A DNA stretch of 64,000 nt from Bernardetiaceae bacterium. Lineage in GTDB: Bacteria > Bacteroidota > Bacteroidia > Cytophagales > Thermoflexibacteraceae. The translations under genes were made by a program, and so were the position numbers. Shown one piece after another: positions 8,755 to 17,296 of the stretch (positions within the stretch are counted from its first letter, which is position 1; each line of letters opens with the position of its first letter). The stretch spans positions 186,001 to 250,000 of the forward strand of contig JANWWZ010000002.1 in NCBI GenBank assembly GCA_025057115.1, in the 5' to 3' direction. The notes under the pieces are model-generated. The model saw only the letters and a program-made list of their open reading frames with translations. It ran no database searches and was not told the DNA's origin.

Positions 8755-10197
8755 ATGTCGCCAGTGGTAATTGCTAGCATTGTAGCGGGATACTTTTCTC
8801 TGCTAATAGCAGTGGCATGGTACACCTCGCAAGGAGCCACCACCGATGTTTTTTTCACTGCCAATAAATCAGCTCCATGGTATTTAGTAGCCTTCGGCAT
8901 GATTGGGGCATCTCTCTCAGGGGTAACTTTTATTTCCGTGCCAGGAGCAGTAGGCAAGCAAGCCTTTGCTTATCTGCAAATGGTGCTGGGCTACTTGCCT
9001 GGCTACGCCTTTATCGCCCTTGTGCTTATGCCCTTGTACTATCGGCTCAATCTGGTCTCTATTTACACCTACCTAGAGGAGCGGTTCGGATTTTGGGCTC
9101 ATAAAACGGGGTCTTTTTTCTTTCTCTTGTCTCGTTCCATTGGAGCAGCTTTTCGGCTTTACTTGACAGCGCTCGTGTTGCAGTTAGGCATTTTCCAGCC
9201 TTGGGGCATCCCCTTCGAGATCAACGTGCTAATAACCATCGCCCTGATTTGGGTTTACACCTTCAAGGGCGGCATTAAGACCATTATTTTTACAGATGTG
9301 TTGCAGACATTTTTCCTGGTGAGCGCTTTAGCCATTAGCGTGCTGCTGATAGCAAAAGAGCTGGACTTTGGTTTATCAGGGCTGATTGCAAATGTATGGG
9401 AACATCCGCGCTGGCAAGTGTTTTTTTGGGATTGGAACGATGACAAAAATTTTTTCAAACAATTTCTTGCAGGTACTTTCATTGCCATCACAATGACGGG
9501 CATGGACCAAGACCTGATGCAAAAAAATTTGACCTGCCGTAATTTGCACGAGGCGCAAAAAAATATGTTTTCCTTTTGCATCATCTTGGTGGTGGTCAAT
9601 TTGCTCTTTCTCACTTTAGGGGCATTGCTGTACCTCTACGCAGAAAGCCATCGCATTCCCATTCCAGAGAAGACTGACTACCTCTATCCCACCCTTGCCC
9701 TCAACCACTTTGGAGCTGCAGTAGCTATTTTTTTCCTGCTAGGCATTACTGCTTCCTCCTATGCCAGTGCGGACTCGGCGCTTGCTTCCCTGACCACTGC
9801 CTTTTGCATCGATTTTCTCGATTTTAAAAACCGCACCAGCGAGGCAGAAAAAGCGCGCCTAAAACTGTGGGTACACGTGGGTTTCTCCCTCCTGCTTTAC
9901 TTGATCATCCTCATTTTCAAATGGATTAACAACGAAGCAGTCATTAACGCCGTTTTTCGCGTGGCAGGATATACCTACGGTCCGCTGTTAGGTCTTTTCA
10001 CTTTCGGGCTTTTTACCAAGCGAAAAGTACAAGACAAAGCCGTCCCGTGGATTTGCCTTGCCTCTCCTGCCATCTCTTACCTGCTAAATGCTTACTCACA
10101 AGTTTGGTTCAACGGATACAAATTCGGGTTTGAGTTGCTCATAGTTAATGGCGCTATCACTTTCACAGGTTTGTGGCTATTTACTTGCCGCAAATAA
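8755..10197 (+). CDS. Sodium/solute symporter (SSS family)
   Basis: Inner-membrane Na+-coupled transporter of 480 residues with about 13 hydrophobic helices. I start at the ATG at 8755 (MSPVVIASIVAGYFSLL), directly before TM1; the frame open from 8713 adds sequence lying in the terminator-like hairpin. Family signatures: GASLSGVTFISVPG in the TM1-TM2 region, YTFKGGIKTIIFTDVLQ, GMDQDLMQKNLTCR and ASSYASADSALASL. It resembles the sugar/proline-type SSS carriers of Bacteroidota; the substrate cannot be read from sequence. It is convergent with the transglutaminase-like gene. Confidence 0.88.
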   Translation: MSPVVIASIVAGYFSLLIAVAWYTSQGATTDVFFTANKSAPWYLVAFGMIGASLSGVTFISVPGAVGKQAFAYLQMVLGYLPGYAFIALVLMPLYYRLNLVSIYTYLEERFGFWAHKTGSFFFLLSRSIGAAFRLYLTALVLQLGIFQPWGIPFEINVLITIALIWVYTFKGGIKTIIFTDVLQTFFLVSALAISVLLIAKELDFGLSGLIANVWEHPRWQVFFWDWNDDKNFFKQFLAGTFIAITMTGMDQDLMQKNLTCRNLHEAQKNMFSFCIILVVVNLLFLTLGALLYLYAESHRIPIPEKTDYLYPTLALNHFGAAVAIFFLLGITASSYASADSALASLTTAFCIDFLDFKNRTSEAEKARLKLWVHVGFSLLLYLIILIFKWINNEAVINAVFRVAGYTYGPLLGLFTFGLFTKRKVQDKAVPWICLASPAISYLLNAYSQVWFNGYKFGFELLIVNGAITFTGLWLFTCRK

Positions 10198-10218
10198 GGA
10201 GCGCTAGCCACAGCGCCC

Positions 10219-11040
10219 CTACTCCTCAATAGCCAGTCTCGGAAAGTTTTTTAGCTTGTCTTCATAGGCAGCCATTGCCTTGAGCAATGCATTTTGCTTT
10301 TCAAAGGAAAGGGAATGAGTAGCTAAGATGCCTTTCAGAGCCAGGATCATCAATTCAATACCGCGTTCAGTAGCCATCAAGGGCTGCGATTTGAAAAGGT
10401 ACTCGGCAGCAGAGGCAAATAGCCCGTGGTTATATGCCCTAACTGCTTGGTTAAAGCATTGCAAACCCGCAAGTTCCTCAAATGGCACCACGCGCATAAT
10501 TTGAAATTCAGAGCGATAGTAGCCGGGTTCCCTTTCTTGATAAGAAGAAAAGCGCCGCCGATACTCTTCCTTGCGCTGAGCTACTTGCAGTTGAGAAGTA
10601 ACCACTCCGCCTATGGGGTCGGTAGTTTCAATGAGGACTTCCCTGCCATCGCTCAGGAAGGTGGTTAGGAAAATGTGCACGTTGGTTTCGTAAATAACAG
10701 GCTGAAAGCCAGCTTTTTTTAACAAGTAAGCAAAAACGATAGTGCCACTGAGGCAATCGTATTGGCGATGTTGGAGCACATCGGTCAGCAGGCTGCCTTG
10801 GCGATAGTCTCTTAGATATCTTGCAAAAAGCCTCCTGTGAATGGTTTTGATGCGCTTTTCTTCATGGGAAGGCAAGTCTTTGAGCACTTCTGCGGCAAGG
10901 GCATCCATTTTCTGCTGAAAATAAGCAGTATCGGCGCCTGTAGAGCTACAGGCGAAGAAATCCGACGAAATTTGCGCTCCCGCCCATAGATACAGGCCAA
11001 ACGCAACTTGAAACAACAAAAGCGCTTTTAAGGTAGGCAC
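10219..11040 (-). CDS. Secreted transglutaminase-like protein
   Basis: 273-residue exported protein with a papain-like transglutaminase core. The signal peptide MPTLKALLLFQVAFGLYLWAGAQ ends at a plausible AQ site. A Cys-His-Asp triad is visible in order: Cys in YDCLSGTIVFAYLL, His in NVHIFL and Asp in IETTDP. The C-terminal third is helical (FNQAVRAYNHGLFASAAEYLF), TPR-like in character. Bacterial members more often act as proteases or scaffolds than as cross-linkers, so no reaction is claimed. It stands alone, divergent from parA. Confidence 0.65.
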   Translation of the reverse strand: MPTLKALLLFQVAFGLYLWAGAQISSDFFACSSTGADTAYFQQKMDALAAEVLKDLPSHEEKRIKTIHRRLFARYLRDYRQGSLLTDVLQHRQYDCLSGTIVFAYLLKKAGFQPVIYETNVHIFLTTFLSDGREVLIETTDPIGGVVTSQLQVAQRKEEYRRRFSSYQEREPGYYRSEFQIMRVVPFEELAGLQCFNQAVRAYNHGLFASAAEYLFKSQPLMATERGIELMILALKGILATHSLSFEKQNALLKAMAAYEDKLKNFPRLAIEE

Positions 11041-11178
11041 TGCCGAGTCAGATCATTGTTTAACAAAAATTCATTCCAAATTAACACTCTTGTAACATTA
11101 AACAGCCCGCAGTCCGTTTTAGTTGCATCCCAAGCCAAATTTTTGCAAAGTGCGTAAGTACTTGGCAGATGGGAGTGT

Positions 11179-11187
11179 TATATTTGC
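11179..11187 (+). promoter_or_regulatory. -7 element of parA operon
   Basis: TATATTTGC matches TAnnTTTG and would start transcription near 11194. This places the GTG at 11194 at or before the transcript start and supports the ATG at 11215 as the parA start. No good -33 box. Confidence 0.5.
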
Positions 11188-11214
11188 AAAATCGTGCTAT
11201 ATGCCTTAGTTTAC

Positions 11215-11988
11215 ATGGGCAAGTTAATTGCAATCGCCAATCAAAAAGGCGGCGTAGGAAAAACCACGACGGCTATCAACCTCGCCGCCAGTTTAGCAGC
11301 CCTGGAATACAAATGTTTAGTAGTAGATGCCGATGCCCAAGCTAACTCTACCTCAGGGCTGGGTTTCAATCCGCGAGAGGTGCAAAAAAGCATCTACGAC
11401 TGCATGATCAACCAAACGGCTGTGCAGGAAGTCATTAGACCTACCTCCTTTGAATACCTCGACTTAATCCCTTCCCATATTGACCTGGTAGGAGCTGAAA
11501 TTGAGATGATTAACATTCCCCAGCGGGAAGAGCGCATGCGAGCAGCCCTGCTGCCCATTAAAAACCAATATGATTTCATTTTTATTGACTGCTCTCCTTC
11601 TCTGGGTCTGATCACTGTCAATGCACTCACCGCAGCCGATTCGGTGATCATCCCTGTACAATGCGAATACTTTGCCTTAGAAGGGCTGGGCAAACTGCTC
11701 AATACCATCAAAATCATTCAAAGCCGACTTAACCCTTCCTTGCAAATAGAAGGCATCTTGCTGACCATGTACGATGTGCGGCTAAAACTTGCCAATCAAG
11801 TGGTAGAGGAAGTCAATCACCATTTTAAGCATTTGGTGTTCCGCACCATGATACCGCGCAACATACGCCTGAGCGAAGCTCCTAGCTACGGCATGCCCGC
11901 CATCGCCCACGATGCAGAAAGCAAAGGCGCCATCAGTTACCTCAACCTAGCAAGAGAAATTTTGAACAAAAACGCCATTGCAAAGTAA
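11215..11988 (+). CDS. parA: ParA/Soj chromosome-partitioning ATPase
   Basis: Deviant Walker ATPase of 257 residues that works with ParB to segregate the chromosome origin region. GKLIAIANQKGGVGKTTTAIN carries the deviant Walker A motif with its signature lysine; VVDADAQANSTSGLG and FIDCSPSLGLITVNAL give A' and Walker B. Short Soj-type form without an N-terminal HTH, as for chromosomal ParA. Start ATG 11215 fits the family (MGKLIAIANQKGG); seven extra codons are possible upstream but lie on the promoter. parB follows after 3 bases. Confidence 0.95.
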   Translation: MGKLIAIANQKGGVGKTTTAINLAASLAALEYKCLVVDADAQANSTSGLGFNPREVQKSIYDCMINQTAVQEVIRPTSFEYLDLIPSHIDLVGAEIEMINIPQREERMRAALLPIKNQYDFIFIDCSPSLGLITVNALTAADSVIIPVQCEYFALEGLGKLLNTIKIIQSRLNPSLQIEGILLTMYDVRLKLANQVVEEVNHHFKHLVFRTMIPRNIRLSEAPSYGMPAIAHDAESKGAISYLNLAREILNKNAIAK

Positions 11989-11991
11989 GCC

Positions 11992-12891
11992 ATGGTAGAG
12001 AAACCTCAGTTAAAAAAGCGCACTGGCTTGGGCAAAGGATTGAGTGCGCTGCTGGAAGACACCGAGCGAACCCTATCCACCGATGCCACAGAGGTAGTAG
12101 CAGGGCGAATCTATGAAATTCCCTTAGAGCAAATTCAAGCCAATCCTTTCCAGCCCCGCACCGACTTTGACCGCACTGCCTTAGAAGAACTAGCCGAATC
12201 CATTCGCGTACAAGGGATCATCCAACCCATTACCGTGCGGCAACTCCAGCCAGGCAGCTATCAACTCATCGCTGGCGAGCGGCGCCTCAAAGCCTCTAAA
12301 ATGGCAGGACTTACCCATATTCCTGCTTACGTGCGCACTGCCAACGACCAGCAAATGCTCGAAATGGCTCTAATCGAAAACATTCAACGCGAAGAGCTCA
12401 ACCCCATCGAAATTGCTCTATGCTACCAGCGGCTTATTACCGAATGCCATCTCAAGCAAGAAGAACTAGGTCAGCGCGTAGGCAAAAACCGCACTACGGT
12501 TACTAACTACTTGCGCTTGCTCAAACTCCCTCCAGACATTCAAGCTGGGCTGCGCGATAGACAACTGACCATGGGGCATGCTCGCGCTCTTATCAATGTA
12601 GAAAACGTAGCAACGCAGCTTGCCCTTTACAAAAAAATAGTAGAAGAGCAATGGTCGGTCAGAAAAACCGAGCAAGTAGTAAGAGAGTTGCTTCTCGGAT
12701 CTTCAAAAGAGAAACAAACGCCTGCAAAGCCACCGCTTAATCCCGAAATTATTCAACTGCAAAATCGGCTCTCTAGCCGCTATGGAACCCGCGTGCAAAT
12801 TGTTCGCAATGCACAGGGCAAGGGCGAAATCAAAATCCCATTCTTTTCCGATGAAGATCTAAACCGCATTTTAGAACTGCTGGAAACGTAA
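11992..12891 (+). CDS. parB: ParB/Spo0J chromosome-partitioning protein
   Basis: 299-residue CTPase/DNA-binding partner of ParA. N-terminal RTGLGKGLSALL, then the CTP-binding ParB/Srx domain with NPFQPRTDF, LIAGERRLKA and the ENIQREELNPIEIA box, a central HTH (EELGQRVGKNRTTVTNYLRLL) and a C-terminal dimerisation region preceded by a lysine/proline linker. Standard length. Cotranscribed with parA and the DUF5683 gene. No parS site was searched exhaustively by eye. Confidence 0.95.
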   Translation: MVEKPQLKKRTGLGKGLSALLEDTERTLSTDATEVVAGRIYEIPLEQIQANPFQPRTDFDRTALEELAESIRVQGIIQPITVRQLQPGSYQLIAGERRLKASKMAGLTHIPAYVRTANDQQMLEMALIENIQREELNPIEIALCYQRLITECHLKQEELGQRVGKNRTTVTNYLRLLKLPPDIQAGLRDRQLTMGHARALINVENVATQLALYKKIVEEQWSVRKTEQVVRELLLGSSKEKQTPAKPPLNPEIIQLQNRLSSRYGTRVQIVRNAQGKGEIKIPFFSDEDLNRILELLET

Positions 12892-12898
12892 TAAGGCA

Positions 12899-13561
12899 AT
12901 GAGGCACCTTCAAGCCATCAAGTGGATAGCCATAGGCTTGCTTCTGCTGACTTGTACGCAAGTGTGGGGACAAATAACTCCTCCCGCCAGGCAAAATCAA
13001 GAGGAGGTGGTATATGACACGGTAGCCCTAAAGCGTCGGCTAGACTCGCTCACTCAACTCATTGAAGGACCCAAGCCTATTTCCGAACCTACTAAGGCTG
13101 CTTTGCTCTCTGCTGTCCTGCCAGGTTTGGGACAAATCTACAACGGCAAATTTTGGTACTTAAAAGTGCCTGCTATTTATGCAGCGGCGGGAGCTCTCTT
13201 GCTCACTCTTAGGTTTAACCAACAGAACTACGTAGGCTTTCGCGATGCATACCAATACCGATTGGATAAAAACCCATTTACAACCCCTGAGCCGCGTTTT
13301 AGCTCGGGAACGGATGAGGGCTTGCGCTCCCAACGCGATCGCTTCCGCAGAGAAAGGGATTACACCATCATTTTGGGGATTGGGCTGTATCTGTTGCAAA
13401 TTGCCGAAGCTGCTGCCACTGCCCACATGAAAACTTTTGACGTTTCCGATGACCTTGCCCTGCGCTTCAAACCTAAACTGCAACTCTTGCCCACAGCCCC
13501 ATTTTCCACAGTAGGGGTAGAGCTCCTCATTAGTTGGAATAATTCCCGACACTGGAGATAA
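12899..13561 (+). CDS. DUF5683 membrane protein
   Basis: 220-residue protein with signal sequence (MRHLQAIKWIAIGLLLLTCTQVWGQ). KAALLSAVLPGLGQIYNGKFWYLK is a signature of the DUF5683 family that follows parB in many Bacteroidota. Two hydrophobic helices follow (VPAIYAAAGALLLTL and YTIILGIGLYLLQIAEAAATAHM), the second in the typical D-A-HMK context. Function unknown; the position suggests an envelope partner of chromosome segregation or division. Its last 32 bases overlap the 3' end of the glycosyltransferase gene on the other strand. Confidence 0.85.
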   Translation: MRHLQAIKWIAIGLLLLTCTQVWGQITPPARQNQEEVVYDTVALKRRLDSLTQLIEGPKPISEPTKAALLSAVLPGLGQIYNGKFWYLKVPAIYAAAGALLLTLRFNQQNYVGFRDAYQYRLDKNPFTTPEPRFSSGTDEGLRSQRDRFRRERDYTIILGIGLYLLQIAEAAATAHMKTFDVSDDLALRFKPKLQLLPTAPFSTVGVELLISWNNSRHWR

Positions 13562-14762
13562 CGGACACCCTCGAAGGTTGAAGAGCTTCCAACAGAACTT
13601 TGTTTTGCAAGTCCAAGTGAAAATGAACAGCGGCATAAGCCCTTCCCGCTGCGCCTAAACCTTCCAAATAGTCTGTAGAGGCTTGTGCAAAATGGGCAAT
13701 GGCTTCCGTGAGAGCTTGCCAGTTACCCGCCGAAGCCACCCAACCACAATGGGCTTTTCGGACTATCTCGGCGGCCTCTCCCGCTCCAGAGAAAACAACG
13801 GGTAAGCCTGCTGCCATCGCCTCGTAAAGTTTGGAAGGAACAGTGCCGTAAAGATGCTGTTGCTGAGCAATTAAAGCACCGTCAAAGTCAGCAAGCAGCA
13901 TGGGGATTTGCTGAAAGGGTACTGAAGGATGCAAAAAACAAAAGTGCTTATTGGGCGAGTGCTTGAGCCACTTGTCCAGAGAAGGACGCATCGGACCATC
14001 GCCGTAAATGTGCAACTCCACTCCTAACTTGGCAAACGGCACATGGCGGCAAATGGCTTCTAATCCTTGCGCCATGCCAATGAGTCCAAAATAAATAAGC
14101 CTTCTTCGGTAGTGCCGCATTTGCTTGCAAGGCGGGTAAGCTTCTGGCAGAATCCCAACTCGGTATAGCAGCACAGGCTTGCAGGAAGAAACGCAATGCT
14201 GCAAATAATCTACCGACTCTTCCGATTGAGCCATTAATAAGTCGGCTTGTTGGTAGAGAAAAAGCTCTACTTTTTTGGCGTACCGAAAAAGCCAACTAGA
14301 AGGGCTTATAACGCCCATGTGTGCCAGTGCATCTGGCCAAAGGTCTGAGACATTGAGCAATAGACGTGCATGGAGTTGTCGTGCCAGCCACCACCCCAGC
14401 AAAGCAAGCGGCAGAGGAGGCGATTGCACCATGACCCACTGCGGTGCCCATTCGGCAATGCGGTTCCAATGCCAGAGCATGGAAATCATCAAGCTAAGCA
14501 CGGAGATAAGGCGCGGCAGCACCTTAGTAGAAGCGGAAGGTAGCAAAGCACATCGCCATACTTGATATCCCTTAAAGATTTCGCGCACAAACCACTTGCC
14601 GCGATAAGCTGGCATAATCTTGCCCTTGGGATAGTGAGGCAAAGCAGTGAGCACAATCACTTCATGACCTGCCTGTACTAACCCTTTAACCACTTCTTGC
14701 ATGTGCCTGGGGCAAGCACCTCTATCAGGCGGAAAACTTGGCGTAACCAGTAGAATTTTCAC
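13530..14762 (-). CDS. Glycosyltransferase family 4-like (GT-B fold)
   Basis: 410-residue cytoplasmic or peripheral sugar transferase. The N-terminal domain starts MKILLVTPSFPPDRGACPRHMQEVVKGL, typical of WcaI/WbuB-like GT4 enzymes, with LLNVSDLWPDA. The C-terminal nucleotide-sugar domain shows ELHIYGDGPMRPSL, the EX7E-type region GTVPSKLYEAMAAGLPVVFSG and GEAAEIV. The start is a GTG sharing its first base with the nuoD stop (TAGTG), so translation is probably coupled to nuoD. Acceptor unknown; likely cell-surface polysaccharide. Confidence 0.85.
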   Translation of the reverse strand: MKILLVTPSFPPDRGACPRHMQEVVKGLVQAGHEVIVLTALPHYPKGKIMPAYRGKWFVREIFKGYQVWRCALLPSASTKVLPRLISVLSLMISMLWHWNRIAEWAPQWVMVQSPPLPLALLGWWLARQLHARLLLNVSDLWPDALAHMGVISPSSWLFRYAKKVELFLYQQADLLMAQSEESVDYLQHCVSSCKPVLLYRVGILPEAYPPCKQMRHYRRRLIYFGLIGMAQGLEAICRHVPFAKLGVELHIYGDGPMRPSLDKWLKHSPNKHFCFLHPSVPFQQIPMLLADFDGALIAQQQHLYGTVPSKLYEAMAAGLPVVFSGAGEAAEIVRKAHCGWVASAGNWQALTEAIAHFAQASTDYLEGLGAAGRAYAAVHFHLDLQNKVLLEALQPSRVSVISSVGNYSN

Positions 14763-15979
14763 TAACGGTCAATCTCTCCTAAAACTATATCAATAGACCC
14801 TAAAACGGCAATTAAATCGGCGAGAAGTCCCCCTCGTGCCATTGCAGCAATAGCAGAAAGATTGGAAAAGGAACAAGAGCGGCACTTGACTCGCCAAGGC
14901 ACATCGCTATTAGGCTGGCTGCGAATGAAAAAACCTAGTTCGCCTTTAGGAGTTTCGGCGCGTCCATATACTTGCTTGACTTGTTTGGTGCGCAAGTGCT
15001 TAGGAACGGCTGCTTGAGGATCAAAATCCCTTGTGCGGCGATGTTCTTTAGTGAGCTTTGCTAAACACTGCTGGGCAATGCGCACGCTTTCTTTGCACTC
15101 CAATAGGCGCACGTAAGTTCGGTCCCAACAATCTCCTTGTTTGCCCATAAGTCCTTGCCCTATGGGTACTTCAAACTCTAGTTCAGGATAAACCGAGTAG
15201 CCATCCACTCTGCGCAGGTCGTATTTTAACCCAGAAGCCCTTAGCATAGGTCCAGTAACGCCATACTGAATAGCGGTTTCCAACGGCAACACGCCAATGC
15301 CTGCTGTCCGCTGGATGAAAATTTTGTTTTCAATCAACAAATGTTGACATTCCCTTAGCTTGGGTTGAAGGTACTGCAGTAATTCTTGGCATCGTTCTTC
15401 AAATCCTATGGGCAAATCGTAGTAGAGCCCCCCTATCCAGATGTAGTTGTAGAGCATGCGAGCTCCAGTAGCCCACTCCAGCATGCGCAAGATGTGTTCT
15501 CGGTCGCGCATCATCCACAAAAAGGGAGTAAACGCCCCCATGTCAATGGCGTAGGTGCCGATGGCGACAAAATGCGAAGCTAGGCGGTTGAGCTCCGCCA
15601 TCAACACGCGGATGTACTCTACGCGCTTAGGCAACTTGCCTTCCAGTTCAAGTAACTTTTCCACAGCTAGCACGTAGGCATGCTCGCAGTTCATCGCTGC
15701 CAGGTAGTCTAGCCGATCCACAAAGGGAATAATTTGATTATAAGGCAAATTTTCGGCGTGCTTTTCAAAACATCGATGTAAATAGCCAATATGCGGCACT
15801 ACATCTAAGACCGTTTCTCCATCGGTGAGCACTTCTAGGCGCAAAACGCCGTGCGTAGAGGGGTGCTGGGGACCTAAATTGATGATAAAACAACCTGACG
15901 GCAGCTCTTCTGGATTATACTTAGAAGGCTCTGACTTGCGCAAGTTATCTTCAGCCAAATCGTAAGTGATAGCAGGCAT
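14762..15979 (-). CDS. nuoD: NADH-quinone oxidoreductase subunit D (complex I 49-kDa subunit)
   Basis: 405-residue peripheral-arm subunit of respiratory complex I that helps form the quinone pocket. Signatures: NLGPQHPSTHGVLRL with the quinone-site His, PHIGYLHRCFEK, YLAAMNCEHAYVLAVEKL, and the C-terminal DPQAAVPKHL region followed by GELGFFIRSQPNSDVPWRVK. Length is normal for a separate NuoD without NuoC fusion. No other nuo gene lies within the window on either side, which is unusual. It shares a junction with the downstream glycosyltransferase. Confidence 0.95.
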   Translation of the reverse strand: MPAITYDLAEDNLRKSEPSKYNPEELPSGCFIINLGPQHPSTHGVLRLEVLTDGETVLDVVPHIGYLHRCFEKHAENLPYNQIIPFVDRLDYLAAMNCEHAYVLAVEKLLELEGKLPKRVEYIRVLMAELNRLASHFVAIGTYAIDMGAFTPFLWMMRDREHILRMLEWATGARMLYNYIWIGGLYYDLPIGFEERCQELLQYLQPKLRECQHLLIENKIFIQRTAGIGVLPLETAIQYGVTGPMLRASGLKYDLRRVDGYSVYPELEFEVPIGQGLMGKQGDCWDRTYVRLLECKESVRIAQQCLAKLTKEHRRTRDFDPQAAVPKHLRTKQVKQVYGRAETPKGELGFFIRSQPNSDVPWRVKCRSCSFSNLSAIAAMARGGLLADLIAVLGSIDIVLGEIDR

Positions 15980-15994
15980 GATTGCAAAAGCGCA

Positions 15995-16003
15995 GCAAAT
16001 TTA
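15995..16003 (-). promoter_or_regulatory. -7 element of nuoD
   Basis: On the minus strand TAAATTTGC matches the TAnnTTTG consensus 15 bases upstream of the nuoD ATG (15979). It lies back to back with the thioredoxin-gene -7 element at 16018-16025. Confidence 0.5.
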
Positions 16004-16017
16004 ATGCAGGAAATTGC

Positions 16018-16025
16018 TAACTTTG
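16018..16025 (+). promoter_or_regulatory. -7 element of the thioredoxin-like gene
   Basis: TAACTTTG exactly fits TAnnTTTG, 28 bases before the ATG at 16054. Divergent from the nuoD promoter; no clear TTTG at -33. Confidence 0.5.
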
Positions 16026-16053
16026 AGATGAGTGTTCAAACACATTTCTAGCC

Positions 16054-16542
16054 ATGTTTGCAAAGCGTTTCGCAGGTCTATGGGTTTGGTGCGTGGGGCT
16101 TTCCTTCGCTGCCTACAGCCAGCAAGTGAGGATAGTAACTGTAGAACAGGTAGAGCAACTACTCAATAACAATAGCGACACGGTGCACATTGTCAATTTT
16201 TGGGCAACGTGGTGCGCTCCATGTGTGAAAGAACTCCCCGATTTTATCCGCCTGAGCCAAGACTACCGTCATCAACCCGTGCAGTTATGGCTCATCAGCA
16301 TGGACTTCCGCTCTAGTTTGGAAAGCAAGCTCAAGCCATTTTTAGAGCGCCGCAAAATTCAACAACCCATCTGGCTGCTGGATAATACTGACTACGACAG
16401 CTGGATTAACCGCATTGATGCCCACTGGCAAGGCGATCTTCCTTTTACCCTGATTTTTAATAACTACCGCAAGCAAAGGAAGGCAATTTACGGCGAAACT
16501 ACTTACCAACATCTAGAACAACTGGTGCGACAAATGCTGTAG
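16054..16542 (+). CDS. Secreted TlpA-like thioredoxin
   Basis: 162-residue exported thioredoxin-fold oxidoreductase. Signal peptide MFAKRFAGLWVWCVGLSFAAYSQ, then a thioredoxin domain with the active site NFWATWCAPCVKELP (redox CAPC) and the cis-Pro region QGDLPFTLIF. Probably a periplasmic thiol reductase or disulfide-handling protein. A second thioredoxin-fold gene follows after 46 bases, suggesting a two-gene redox unit ending at the terminator near 17233. Confidence 0.85.
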   Translation: MFAKRFAGLWVWCVGLSFAAYSQQVRIVTVEQVEQLLNNNSDTVHIVNFWATWCAPCVKELPDFIRLSQDYRHQPVQLWLISMDFRSSLESKLKPFLERRKIQQPIWLLDNTDYDSWINRIDAHWQGDLPFTLIFNNYRKQRKAIYGETTYQHLEQLVRQML

Positions 16543-16588
16543 TTTGGTATAAAATTGGAACGACATTACTTATTAAAAGAGATAGCCG

Positions 16589-17203
16589 ATGAAAACTCCA
16601 ACACTACTGCTGTTATTCCTGCTTGTGGGAGTAACTGCAACTGCACAATCACAACGCACTGGCCTGCAGCCCGGAGACATTGCTCCAGATTTTTCTTTGA
16701 AAAACGTAGATGGTCAAATGGTATCTCTGGCAAGTTACAAGCAAGCAAAAGGCTTTATTGTAGTATTTACTTGCAATCACTGTCCCTTTTCCAAACTTTA
16801 CGAGGACCGCATCATTGCCCTGCACCAGAAATATGCTCCCAAAGGTTATCCAGTAGTGGCTATCAATCCCAATGACGCAAAAAAGCAACCCGAAGACAGC
16901 TTTGAGATGATGATTCAGCGGGCAGAAGAAAAAGGATTTCCCTTTGCTTACTTGCACGATGAAACACAAGAGGTAGCGCGTACCTATGGCGCTGCTCGGA
17001 CTCCTCATGTGTGGATTTTGCAAAAAACTGAACAAGGCTTGAAAGTAGCCTATGTGGGCGGGATTGACAACAATCCAGAGAACGCAGTGGCAGCTACCGA
17101 AAAGTACGTGGAACGAGCCTTAGACGAATTGCTAGCAGGGCGCTCCGTAAGTAAGCCCACTACCAAAGCCATCGGCTGTACTATCAAGTGGCGCGATATG
17201 TAA
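16589..17203 (+). CDS. Secreted redoxin / AhpC-TSA-like thioredoxin-fold protein
   Basis: 204 residues; signal peptide MKTPTLLLLFLLVGVTATAQ. Domain opening GDIAPDFSLKNVDGQMVSLASYK is typical of AhpC/TSA and redoxin proteins. The active site is FTCNHCPFSKLYEDR (CNHC) and the cis-Pro site is AARTPHVWIL. This CNHCP subgroup is common in Bacteroidota and usually uncharacterised; peroxidase or thiol-transfer activity is inferred only. C-terminal TKAIGCTIKWRDM carries one more cysteine, as in homologues. Confidence 0.82.
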   Translation: MKTPTLLLLFLLVGVTATAQSQRTGLQPGDIAPDFSLKNVDGQMVSLASYKQAKGFIVVFTCNHCPFSKLYEDRIIALHQKYAPKGYPVVAINPNDAKKQPEDSFEMMIQRAEEKGFPFAYLHDETQEVARTYGAARTPHVWILQKTEQGLKVAYVGGIDNNPENAVAATEKYVERALDELLAGRSVSKPTTKAIGCTIKWRDM

Positions 17204-17232
17204 CACGCAAGCAAAATAGCCTCATTCTACAA

Positions 17233-17286
17233 AAGGACGCGAACAAGGCAAAGTAGTATCCCTGTACGCGTCCTTAAAATTTTTTG
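17233..17286. terminator. Terminator hairpin between convergent genes
   Basis: AAGGACGCG (17233-17241) pairs with CGCGTCCTT (17267-17275), followed by AAAATTTTTT. It lies between the redoxin gene and the phosphohexomutase gene and could serve both; the loop is long (25 bases). Confidence 0.5.
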
Positions 17287-17296
17287 GAAAGCAACA

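Noticed and set aside
10198-10215. Hairpin GCGCT-AGCCAC-AGCGC between the symporter and transglutaminase-like genes
   Set aside because: Short stem without a T-tract; not reported as a terminator.
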